46,031 nucleotides of DNA from UBA2108 sp002713215. GTDB taxonomy: Bacteria > Bacteroidota > Bacteroidia > Flavobacteriales_G > Salibacteraceae. Positions 20,812-28,289 of this stretch are shown piece by piece; positions within the stretch are counted from its first letter, which is position 1; every line of letters starts with the position of its first letter. The notes beneath the pieces are model-generated. The model did not search any database. It was not told the DNA's origin and saw only the letters and a program-made list of their open reading frames with translations. A program made the position numbers and the translations under genes. The DNA lies in contig CALAPY010000056.1 in NCBI GenBank assembly GCA_937891015.1, positions 1-46,031 on the forward strand, written 5' to 3'.

Positions 20812-23615
20812 AGAATTGGCAATATTAATTTTATAACAGTTCCTGTACCAGTTAGTATGTTTAACGGTGATATTTCCATTTTAGTTGATGGATACTTTTC
20901 ACTCAAAATGCTAATTCTTCTTGACAGGATGTCCAGTCCGAATGAATTTTTTGATCGATTTGCAATTGGCTTATCCAAAGGTTTTATTCCCTTTCCATCG
21001 TCCGCTATTTCCACCTTTACGTATTCCTTGTTATATATATCGAAACGTATGGAAATGGTTACCGTTGCCTTTTCAAATGCATGTTTTATGGCATTCTCAC
21101 AGATAGGTTGAATCATCATTGGTGGAATCTCTATCTCTGTATCCAACTGTTTCTCAATCATCAGATCATAATTGAATCGATCTTTAAACCGCTGTTGCTC
21201 TATCGTCATATAATTGTTGATGAATTCGACTTCATCTTCCAGGCAAATGGATTCTGCGCGGGAATATTCCAGGCTTGAACGCAACAACACCGCAAGGTTT
21301 CCAACAATTTCATTTGCTGTGGCTTTGTCCTCATGTAGTAACGATTTTTGGACGGAGCTTAGGGTGTTAAAAGCGAAATGGGGATTCATTTGTCCTCTAA
21401 GCAATGCCAATTCAGTGTGATCCAATTTGCTTTTCATTTCTTGTGCAACGCGTCTTTCCTTATTTCTTGTATGCCGGTAGTTGGAGAGTTTTTTTATGGT
21501 AAAGTATAATGAAACTGCAATCAGTCCTAGGAGACTGGCCTGAGCCCACCAGTAGCTATACCAGGTTGGACGAATAGTAAAAGTGGTGGTTTCGGGTTTT
21601 GCCCAATTGCCATTTTCCGACCGTGCCGTTATTGAAAACCTATACTTCCCAGGAGAAAGCTCTGCAAATGAGATTGACCTTTTATTGGTGTTCCTCCATT
21701 CTTCAGAGGAGTTATCTTTTTCGAGCTTGTAACGAAAAAAGGATTGATGAATAGGTTTTTTAAAAGAAATACCCAAATACTTAATGGACAAACTGTTTTG
21801 ATCATGGTTAAATGTGATTCCTGAGTTGTAATTCGAACCGTTTTGCTGAATACCGAGAATTGAAACCACCGGGGGTTGGATACTAGCGGAATGGTTGAGC
21901 CCGCTACATTCAATCAAGCCTTTGTCAGATATTGCCCAAATATCTCCTTCCAACTCCGTCAGGCGAATTATGAAGTCAGCACCCAATCCATTTTTGGTCG
22001 AAAAGTTGGTGATTTTTATGTCCCCATTAGTGCTAAAAATATCAGATTCGGTGTGAATTCTGCCAAGTCCTTTATTTGTGGCACACCAAATAGAACCGTC
22101 ACTTCCAACCAAAATATCATTGACCGCACTTGAGACCAGCCCTGATTCCTCGTTAATAAATTTCAGTTGTTGATTTTTGACGCACAGAACGCCTTTATTT
22201 GATGTGCCAAATAGCAGGGTACTATCCTCGGTTGAGGTAATTTTTCTTACTGTAGTATTTTCAAGCCGATAATCTTCCGTAAGATTCGTGACGATTGTTT
22301 TGTCATAGAATTGATAAAGGCTATCATACGTGCTGCAATAGAAGAGTTTATTATTAAGTACATGTAAACTAATAATTTTGGTTGGGAGGTACTTAAGAAG
22401 ATAGGGTTCTTCCATGTAGTTTATATGGACTACTGCCAAGTAATGTCCTTGACCTCGTGCAATTGCCTCATTGTTACCATAATTTTCAAGTTGTACATAA
22501 TGTCCCAAGGAGGGTATTAATTCCACAGTAAGTTTTTGTTTGCCGGAAATTTTAATTCCATGTGCTCCAAATACATACTCGTCGAATTTTTGAAGGGTTT
22601 CAACTTCGAGCGGGAACGTTCCAAGATCTATTTTTTCTCCTGAAAGTGGGTTAAAGCAGATGATTTTACCTTCCCTTGATCCGATCAATATAGACCCGTT
22701 ATAACCTGCAACGGATTCTCCCTGGTCTCCTGAATCAAGAAATTTATCAATGGGATAAAACCTAAAACTCAATGAAGGGATTTTAATAATTCCCCTGTTA
22801 AGTGTAGATACCCAATAATTACCATCTCGGTCTTTGGTGAAACTGGTTGCAGCTTCAATGGAGAAATTCAAGGTATCAGTAGGACTCTTTATTGAAATTC
22901 CATTTTTGGTCAGATACAACCGTTCGTTTGTGTGAATTTCTTCAAAAAGGTGATCTTTACTTGATTTTCCTATTTTGCTTCCCGCACTTTTCTTAAGAAC
23001 CAGATTCAAATGCGCCGTTTTTTCGTTTAGTTCAGATACAGCCACGTAGAGATTGTCGTATTCATAGACTCCTTCCCTTGGAATTCTCGATTTTTTTACC
23101 GAAGAGTCTTTGGAGTCGATCCGCAACACTATTGGGCTTGAGTCTTTAGTCGAAATTGGGGAAACATAGAGGTATTGTTTATTATCCTCGAAGCCTACAC
23201 AGTAATACCATCTTGAAGGCACAACATGTGGCTTTAATAATTCATTGGCCCAGAAGGGATAAAATTGATCGGTTCGATAATCATAGCAAAATAGACTACC
23301 GTTGTAACAACAAAACCATAAAACGTGATCTTTATCTTCGTAGACGGAAAATACCGTATTATACGACAGTCCATCTTCGGTAGAGAAGTTTTCAAATTCA
23401 TAACCATTGTAACGTGATACTCCGCGGTCTGTACACACCCAAATGAACCCTCTGTGATCCTGATGAATGAAATATGTTTCTGAGCTTGGCAATCCATCGG
23501 TTACTGAATAGTGAATAAAGTTTAGCTGTTCGTAAGTAGCGTAGCTAAGACCAGGTATAAGCGTTAGGCTTAATATTAGAAATAGAAAAGTACTTTTTTG
23601 CTTCCTAATGTTCAA
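20808..23615 (-). CDS. Hybrid beta-propeller LytS-type sensor histidine kinase
   Basis: The 935-residue protein has a signal peptide at about residues 1-26. An extracytoplasmic propeller region to about residue 560 carries the two-component-regulator repeats (VFSVYEDKDHVLWFCCYNGS, FTKDRDGNYWVSTLNRGI, ILVGSDGSIWCATNKGLGRI). A Y_Y_Y domain follows with the KYRFSITARSENGNW motif, then one membrane helix at about 675-697. The cytoplasmic part is a LytS-type kinase: RGQMNPHFAFNTL with phospho-acceptor His746, the N box CENAIKHAF near 838-846 and a G box, DDGKGI. No receiver domain is fused, unlike classical hybrid two-component systems of polysaccharide loci. It senses something in the periplasm and pairs with the LytTR regulator through a four-base gene overlap. 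Confidence 0.94.
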   Translation of the reverse strand: MNIRKQKSTFLFLILSLTLIPGLSYATYEQLNFIHYSVTDGLPSSETYFIHQDHRGFIWVCTDRGVSRYNGYEFENFSTEDGLSYNTVFSVYEDKDHVLWFCCYNGSLFCYDYRTDQFYPFWANELLKPHVVPSRWYYCVGFEDNKQYLYVSPISTKDSSPIVLRIDSKDSSVKKSRIPREGVYEYDNLYVAVSELNEKTAHLNLVLKKSAGSKIGKSSKDHLFEEIHTNERLYLTKNGISIKSPTDTLNFSIEAATSFTKDRDGNYWVSTLNRGIIKIPSLSFRFYPIDKFLDSGDQGESVAGYNGSILIGSREGKIICFNPLSGEKIDLGTFPLEVETLQKFDEYVFGAHGIKISGKQKLTVELIPSLGHYVQLENYGNNEAIARGQGHYLAVVHINYMEEPYLLKYLPTKIISLHVLNNKLFYCSTYDSLYQFYDKTIVTNLTEDYRLENTTVRKITSTEDSTLLFGTSNKGVLCVKNQQLKFINEESGLVSSAVNDILVGSDGSIWCATNKGLGRIHTESDIFSTNGDIKITNFSTKNGLGADFIIRLTELEGDIWAISDKGLIECSGLNHSASIQPPVVSILGIQQNGSNYNSGITFNHDQNSLSIKYLGISFKKPIHQSFFRYKLEKDNSSEEWRNTNKRSISFAELSPGKYRFSITARSENGNWAKPETTTFTIRPTWYSYWWAQASLLGLIAVSLYFTIKKLSNYRHTRNKERRVAQEMKSKLDHTELALLRGQMNPHFAFNTLSSVQKSLLHEDKATANEIVGNLAVLLRSSLEYSRAESICLEDEVEFINNYMTIEQQRFKDRFNYDLMIEKQLDTEIEIPPMMIQPICENAIKHAFEKATVTISIRFDIYNKEYVKVEIADDGKGIKPLDKPIANRSKNSFGLDILSRRISILSEKYPSTKMEISPLNILTGTGTVIKLILPIL

Positions 23616-23947
23616 GGGCTTAGCTTAATCAGTTGCTCAATCATGTACTTTATCGAATTAAAATGGTTTTGCATGCTACTTAAGCTAAACTTGGTAGATG
23701 TATATTGCAGTTGACCAGTCATTTTACGAATTGCTACTACGGTTAAATCCTTTGAATCATTATAAATGACTAAAATAAGTATCAAAACTCTTCTATGCTT
23801 TGGAACATGTCAATAAGGGTTTACCCTCATTTTTCGACTGATTGTTTTTTGTTTAGCATGTTACAATCAAAAACTTGTGAATTAAGGTGTTAGTTTATTC
23901 ATACATATTACAACATGGCTGATTGACGATTAAGCTTGAAGCAGGCT

Positions 23948-23967
23948 ATTCTATTGGTTAATAGAAT
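23948..23967. repeat. Short inverted repeat upstream of sensor gene
   Basis: ATTCTATT and AATAGAAT form an 8-bp perfect inverted repeat with a four-base spacer. It ends five bases before operator copy C. There is no T run, so it is not a typical terminator. It may be part of the same regulatory site. The rest of 23616-23944 shows no gene. Confidence 0.4.
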
Positions 23968-23971
23968 ATTA

Positions 23972-24002
23972 CAACGTTAAGCGAAGATAATCGAACGTTG
24001 GC
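23972..24002 (+). promoter_or_regulatory. LytTR-type operator, copy C, facing away from the kinase
   Basis: On the plus strand: AACGTTAAG, twelve bases, GAACGTTGG, with GTT cores again 21 bp apart and the linking CGAAGAT close to the CGAAAAT of copies A and B. It lies about 357 bases upstream of the sensor kinase start but points the other way, towards a region without ORFs and the tRNA-Leu. It could control the kinase operon from the opposite face or drive an untranslated RNA. Confidence 0.5.
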
Positions 24003-24182
24003 TTATAAAGCGAGGTCAGGTGCAAGATCTTAGTACTGTTTTACATTTTTTATATGTGTTAAGGTATTTGGGTTTTGCTGCAGAGTTGGTTTTATCCTAA
24101 ATTTTTATGTGTAAGAAACATGTCTTCATTTTGAGTATTAAGAACAAAAAAGGTTGCTCAAACTAATGAACAACCTTTTAAT
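24003..24182 (+). ncRNA. Possible small RNA downstream of operator copy C
   Basis: In copies A and C a TAC-n-T-rich box follows the second half-site at nearly the same distance (in copy C near 24034-24042). The sequence then runs for about 100 bases without a credible ORF to a hairpin with a short T run at 24148-24180. That is the outline of a regulated small RNA. The terminator may instead belong to the tRNA-derived repeats, so the call is weak. Confidence 0.2.
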
Positions 24183-24202
24183 AAGTACAAGCGGAGAGAC
24201 TT
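24145..24202 (-). repeat. tRNA-Leu terminator plus 3'-end repeat, degenerate copy 1
   Basis: The unit joins a GGTTG/CAACC terminator hairpin to a piece matching the 3' end of the tRNA-Leu(UAG) gene (GTACAAGCGGAGAGACT). The adjacent DNA to 24275 forms a larger palindrome whose ends, GCGGAGA and TCTCCGC, resemble an acceptor stem. The interior no longer matches a tRNA. Confidence 0.6.
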
Positions 24203-24298
24203 CCCTCCATTCGTTCCTCACTCGGGATAAACTTTTTAACTGCCGAAAAGAAATGAAGGTACGTCTCGTCTCCGCAACCAGCTTTTTACGATTAGACA

Positions 24299-24355
24299 CA
24301 AAAAAAAGACTCTCCAAATAAATGAATAGCCTTTCAAAGTACAGGTGGAGAGACT
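24299..24355 (-). repeat. tRNA-Leu terminator plus 3'-end repeat, degenerate copy 2
   Basis: This is a second copy of the same unit, with a decayed hairpin (GACTCTCC against ATAGCC) and GTACAGGTGGAGAGACT. A perfect 9-bp inverted repeat, TGGAGAGAC (24346-24354) and GTCTCTCCA (24394-24402), encloses 39 bases. An open frame running across copies 1 and 2 on the minus strand (24236-24457) is most likely spurious. Confidence 0.6.
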
Positions 24356-24428
24356 TGCTTTGGCTTCCTTTGGTCGCTCAGCATAGACTTCTCGTCTCTC
24401 CAATTCTAATATTCTGGTTTTTGGTAAA

Positions 24429-24463
24429 TAAAAAAGGTTGTCCACATAAATGAACAACCTTTC
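24429..24463 (-). terminator. Terminator of tRNA-Leu(UAG)
   Basis: On the minus strand GGTTGT and ACAACC pair, extended with one mismatch, and a T6 run follows. It begins five bases after the tRNA 3' end. It is the intact member of the three similar hairpins in this region. Confidence 0.75.
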
Positions 24464-24467
24464 AAAG

Positions 24468-24549
24468 TACAGGCGGAGAGACTCGAACTCTCACACCTCG
24501 CGGCACTAGATCCTAAGTCTAGCGTGTCTACCAATTCCACCACGCCTGC
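24468..24549 (-). tRNA. tRNA-Leu (anticodon UAG)
   Basis: This is a complete class II tRNA gene on the minus strand. The acceptor strands 24543-24549 and 24469-24475 pair with a terminal wobble, and the discriminator is A. The anticodon stem CTAGA/TCTAG closes a loop containing TAG, which gives leucine for CUA/CUG codons. The long variable arm and the T arm GAGTTCGAGTC are present. CCA is not encoded. Confidence 0.95.
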
Positions 24550-24675
24550 ATTATGTTCCAATCGGAATATGCTTCCTTAATTGGGGCGGCAAATATATAT
24601 TTAACTTCCGTCTTGGTGGTAATAAATTGTAGAAAAGTTACCTAAAAAAATCAAGGAATTGCTATTGACTTAAAT

Positions 24676-24683
24676 TACATTTG
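24676..24683 (+). promoter_or_regulatory. Putative -7 box before flavin-reductase-like gene
   Basis: TACATTTG fits TAnnTTTG exactly and lies 18 bases before the ATG at 24702. I see no convincing -33 box at standard spacing. The short leader is normal for this phylum. Confidence 0.5.
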
Positions 24684-24701
24684 ATCGCCCAAAAAAGATC
24701 T

Positions 24702-25598
24702 ATGATTTCAGTTAATCCCAAGGAAATTTCAGTTCCGCAATTGCACGGATACCTGCTTGGGGCCATTGGTCCGCGACCAATTGCATTTGCAAGTACTGTA
24801 GATGCCGAAGGAAATCCCAATCTGAGTCCATTTAGCTTTTTTAATGTTTTTAGTGCCAATCCGCCAATCGCAATTTTTTCTCCGGCACGCCGTGGAAGGG
24901 ATAATACTACTAAGCATACCTATGAGAATGTAAAAGTTCATCCGGAAGTAGTAATTAACGTGGTTTCATACAACATGGTTCAACAGATGAGCTTGTCCTC
25001 TACCGAATACGGGGAAGGAGTAAACGAGTTTGAGAAAGCTGGTTTTACCATGCTTAAATCAGATATTGTTAAGCCATTTCGGGTTGCTGAATCTCCGGTT
25101 CAATTGGAATGTAAGGTGAACGAGGTTGTCGAGTTGGGAAGTAACGGTGGTGCTGGTAACTTGATTATAAGTGAGGTGGTAAGAATTCACCTTTCTGAGG
25201 ACATATTGGATGAAGCGGGTAAAGTTGATACCCAGAAAATTGACCTGGTTGGTCGAATGGGTGGAAATTGGTACGTAAGGGCTAAGGGTGATGCTTTGTT
25301 TGAAGTAGAAAAGCCACTTACAACGCTAGGAATTGGTGTAGATCAAATTCCAATGGACATTCGGAATTCAACTGTATTGAGTGGGAATAATTTGGGCCAG
25401 TTGGGTAATGTAGAGTCCCTACCCGATGAAACCCAAGTAAACGAATACAAGCTTATTGAATTAAGTGAACTGTTTCAGGAGTTTGAGGATGAACCGGTAA
25501 AACTGGAGCAGGAATTACATAAAAGAGCAAAAGAGCACCTTGAAAATAATAGGGTTGCAGAGGCCTGGAAGACTCTGTTGACCTTTAATAACGATTAA
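24702..25598 (+). CDS. Flavin-reductase-like FMN-binding split-barrel protein
   Basis: The 298-residue protein has the flavin reductase-like split barrel in its first 200 residues. Landmarks are GPRPIAFASTVDAEGNPNLS, FSFFNVFSANPPIAIFSP and a C-terminal barrel strand, NLIISEVVRIHLSE. The last 90 residues are a helical extension, rich in Glu and Lys, that classical small reductases lack. Members reduce or bind FMN, and the partner is unknown. The start is the ATG at 24702; the TTG at 24681 would overlap the promoter box. The DUF3127 gene follows 14 bp later, so the two are probably one transcript, ended by the hairpin at 26019-26048. Confidence 0.83.
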   Translation: MISVNPKEISVPQLHGYLLGAIGPRPIAFASTVDAEGNPNLSPFSFFNVFSANPPIAIFSPARRGRDNTTKHTYENVKVHPEVVINVVSYNMVQQMSLSSTEYGEGVNEFEKAGFTMLKSDIVKPFRVAESPVQLECKVNEVVELGSNGGAGNLIISEVVRIHLSEDILDEAGKVDTQKIDLVGRMGGNWYVRAKGDALFEVEKPLTTLGIGVDQIPMDIRNSTVLSGNNLGQLGNVESLPDETQVNEYKLIELSELFQEFEDEPVKLEQELHKRAKEHLENNRVAEAWKTLLTFNND

Positions 25599-25612
25599 TA
25601 ATAAATGTAGAG

Positions 25613-25993
25613 ATGGAAGTATCAGGAAGTATAAAAGTACTTGGAGACACACAAGAATTTGGTAGTAATGGTTTTAGGAAGCGTGAGTGCGTAATAACAA
25701 CCAATGAGCAATACCCTCAAACCATTTTGGTTGAGTTTACTCAAAACAATACCACGTCATTAGACAGTTACAAAGTTGGTGATAACGTTACCATTCAAAT
25801 CAACATTAGAGGAAGGGAATGGACTAATCCACAAGGAGAGGTAAAGTATTTTGTAAGTTTAAATGGATGGAGAATTGAAAAAGTAGGTGCTGCGCCAACC
25901 GCTGGAGCTCCTATGCAAGATATTCCGGCTCCGGCAGCCGCTGACGCTCCTGCAAGTGGTAGCTCGGATGAAGAAGATGATTTGCCGTTCTAA
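25613..25993 (+). CDS. DUF3127 OB-fold protein with SSB-like acidic tail
   Basis: The 126-residue protein has a DUF3127 core: MEVSGSIKVLGDTQEFGSNG, KRECVITTNEQYPQTI, VTIQINIRGREW and YFVSLNGWRIEK. It is a small OB-fold-like beta barrel often annotated beside SSB proteins in Bacteroidota. A Pro/Ala-rich linker (about 93-115) leads to the tip EEDDLPF. Bacterial single-stranded-DNA-binding proteins end in D-D-D-I-P-F, which recruits partner proteins, and the match here is close. ssDNA binding and partner recruitment are inferences. The gene is co-directional with the flavin-reductase-like gene and 14 bp after it. Confidence 0.85.
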   Translation: MEVSGSIKVLGDTQEFGSNGFRKRECVITTNEQYPQTILVEFTQNNTTSLDSYKVGDNVTIQINIRGREWTNPQGEVKYFVSLNGWRIEKVGAAPTAGAPMQDIPAPAAADAPASGSSDEEDDLPF

Positions 25994-26018
25994 AGCATAG
26001 AAACATAATCTTATGGGG

Positions 26019-26048
26019 AAAAGCAAGTCGGTTTAGACTTGCTTTTTT
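26019..26048 (+). terminator. Rho-independent terminator after DUF3127 gene
   Basis: AAAAGCAAGTC and GACTTGCTTTT form a perfect 11-bp stem with a six-base loop, followed by T residues. It separates the flavin-reductase/DUF3127 unit from the TPR gene starting 10 bases further on. Confidence 0.88.
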
Positions 26049-26057
26049 ATTTTCGTC

Positions 26058-28289
26058 ATGTTGATTCCAATGCGAACGCTAGTACTGATCCTGCTATTTT
26101 TATGCTCCATATTGCCTGCTTATGGTCAAGGCATAGAAGATCAAGGTTCCCGATTTTTGAGGACTGGTGTAATTGATAAAAATGAAATTACGAATAGATG
26201 GGATAGCCTATTGAAAGTCGGACAAGCAACCGACCCCATTATCGCGAGCTATGAGAATATTGAACAAGCAATTGGAAGGGATAAACCAGACTCGGTTCTG
26301 CATTTAATTGAAGATCATGTTTCCATTTATGGTGAGGATGGGTATAGCAAGCTATTGAAAGCGGATATCTTCCGCCAAATGGGACAATTTGATTCGGCGT
26401 GCGTTTACTTCGATGCAAGCTATTTTTACGATCCACTAAATGCCAGAATTATACTCGAATACGCTTCGTTTCTACTGGAGAATTCCAAAAATCAGGATGC
26501 TGAAGAATGGATAAATAAGGCCAAATCGCTGGATTCGGAAAATCCATCAGTTTTGTACCTACAAGGAATACTAGAAATAAGACACAATGAATTAGTTAAG
26601 AGTAGAAAACTCATAGAAAACTACTGTTCAAAGGATGAACTGAATGCAGCTCAATGCATATACTTGGCTTGGGAATATTCTAAAATGAGTTTTTTTACCG
26701 ATGCTAATTTTTATTTCAATAAAGCAGAGACATTAGATTCGAGTTCATACGAATTAAAGCTTAATAGGACTTTCTACTACGTCCAGAGGGGATTTTTGGA
26801 TAAGGCAGAAGGAGCCTTAAAAGATGCTCTGAATATGGACTCCACTGATGTAAGAACCTTCTATTTGGCAAGCTATTTTGAACTGAGGTCGGGCCAATTC
26901 CAAGCTGCACTTAGCCATATGAACAGGTATCTCAATTTCTATTATTACGATCTGGATTTCTTAATTCACTCTGGATATTTTGAAAATGAACTGGTGGCTA
27001 TTCTGAGGAGCTACGAAAACAGTTTTCAATCTCATTCAGACAAGGAAAATGAGCTTTTTTTCAATGCTTATCTTCAATTGATGGATGCCATTGATACTTC
27101 ATTCATAGATGCGTTTCAGAAGTATTCAACTACTGATTCTTCCAGTTGCGAATCGGTTCGGTTTAGTTTTTATTTAGATGTAATCGCTAACAAACCGTTG
27201 GACACCATGGTCGTCAGAATTAAATATGCAGAGACCAAATGCCAAACTCGTGATTTAATTTATTGCTATGCAGGGTTTGGAGATGTATTGGCATCAATAG
27301 AACCAATCAAATCTAAAGCCTTTTTCGATCTTGCTATATCAGGGGATTCTACTTACGCATACCCAAGGATAAGAAAAGATGAATTAAGGACTATACCAGA
27401 GGAAATCACCATTAGTAAACCCCTTGAAGCGTCATATATTCTTCAACTGGAATTGGCTAAAATGATGTCGGATACGGCCGCTAGTGAAGATACGGTTTCT
27501 GCCTTATTAGGCCTTGCCCAGCTTTACGATTTTCAGTTGGAACCAGATTCGGTATTGCAGGTTCTTAATCATCCTAAAGTGATTGATATGAATCACTATA
27601 AAGTATACAAATTGAAGGCTTTAAACCATTCTAGAAAAGGAAACTTCAAAGATGGTAAAAGCAATTTGAAGCTTTACAAAAAAGTGTCTTTTTATGACGA
27701 AGAAACTAGTTACTATGATTTTAAGTACCTATGTGAATCCTATCTTCCATCAAAGAAATTAGGGCAAGAACAATTGTTGAGCGAAGGTGTCTACTATCGC
27801 AATAAGCATTTAAATCTTACTATCGAAAACACCAGTCCTGGTGCTTATTTAGACTTGATTCGATTTTTATATGAAAACGACCGACTGGATGAAGCAGATT
27901 CGCTTTTAGGAGTCATAGCCAGTAATAGCTTTCATATTCATCGGTTTTGGCTTTATCGAGGGTTAGTAAAGACAAAAAAGTATGAATTGAAATCAGCTCA
28001 AATTAGCATGAAGAAGGCTTTAACCATGAATGCTAATCACGACGAACATCGATTATTATATGCTTTTCTGCTCTATTGTTTGAAATTGGATGGTCAGCTC
28101 GATAAATTCTTAGAAAGACATCCCAATTTACTGAATAAAAGTGAATTATTTAGTCTTAAATTGAAGGCTTTTATATTAAAAGAAACTTCAGTTCCCCGGT
28201 CTCTATATTTTGACTTTGAAAAGGAGCATTTAAATTTGACCGAATATAATTCAGCATTTTATAAGTTGAAACAGGAGTTGGGTTTATAA
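26058..28289 (+). CDS. Secreted tetratricopeptide-repeat protein
   Basis: The 743-residue protein starts with a signal peptide (RTLVLILLFLCSILPAYGQ). It is helical throughout and has TPR-like repeats, for example around residues 100-290 (FDSACVYFDASYFYDPLNA, DANFYFNKAETLDSS, GFLDKAEGALKDALNMDSTD) and again near the C-terminus (LKSAQISMKKALTMNANHD). It should sit in the periplasm as a protein-interaction scaffold. The ATG at 26058 and another at 26070 both give good signal peptides. Its stop codon directly abuts the start of the AtoE-type transporter gene, so the two are co-translated. No catalytic domain is seen. Confidence 0.75.
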   Translation: MLIPMRTLVLILLFLCSILPAYGQGIEDQGSRFLRTGVIDKNEITNRWDSLLKVGQATDPIIASYENIEQAIGRDKPDSVLHLIEDHVSIYGEDGYSKLLKADIFRQMGQFDSACVYFDASYFYDPLNARIILEYASFLLENSKNQDAEEWINKAKSLDSENPSVLYLQGILEIRHNELVKSRKLIENYCSKDELNAAQCIYLAWEYSKMSFFTDANFYFNKAETLDSSSYELKLNRTFYYVQRGFLDKAEGALKDALNMDSTDVRTFYLASYFELRSGQFQAALSHMNRYLNFYYYDLDFLIHSGYFENELVAILRSYENSFQSHSDKENELFFNAYLQLMDAIDTSFIDAFQKYSTTDSSSCESVRFSFYLDVIANKPLDTMVVRIKYAETKCQTRDLIYCYAGFGDVLASIEPIKSKAFFDLAISGDSTYAYPRIRKDELRTIPEEITISKPLEASYILQLELAKMMSDTAASEDTVSALLGLAQLYDFQLEPDSVLQVLNHPKVIDMNHYKVYKLKALNHSRKGNFKDGKSNLKLYKKVSFYDEETSYYDFKYLCESYLPSKKLGQEQLLSEGVYYRNKHLNLTIENTSPGAYLDLIRFLYENDRLDEADSLLGVIASNSFHIHRFWLYRGLVKTKKYELKSAQISMKKALTMNANHDEHRLLYAFLLYCLKLDGQLDKFLERHPNLLNKSELFSLKLKAFILKETSVPRSLYFDFEKEHLNLTEYNSAFYKLKQELGL

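Noticed and set aside
24236..24457. Minus-strand frame of 73 codons before tRNA-Leu(UAG)
   Set aside because: It runs across two degenerate tRNA-derived repeats and terminator hairpins. Its peptide is a translation of repeat sequence, not a plausible protein.
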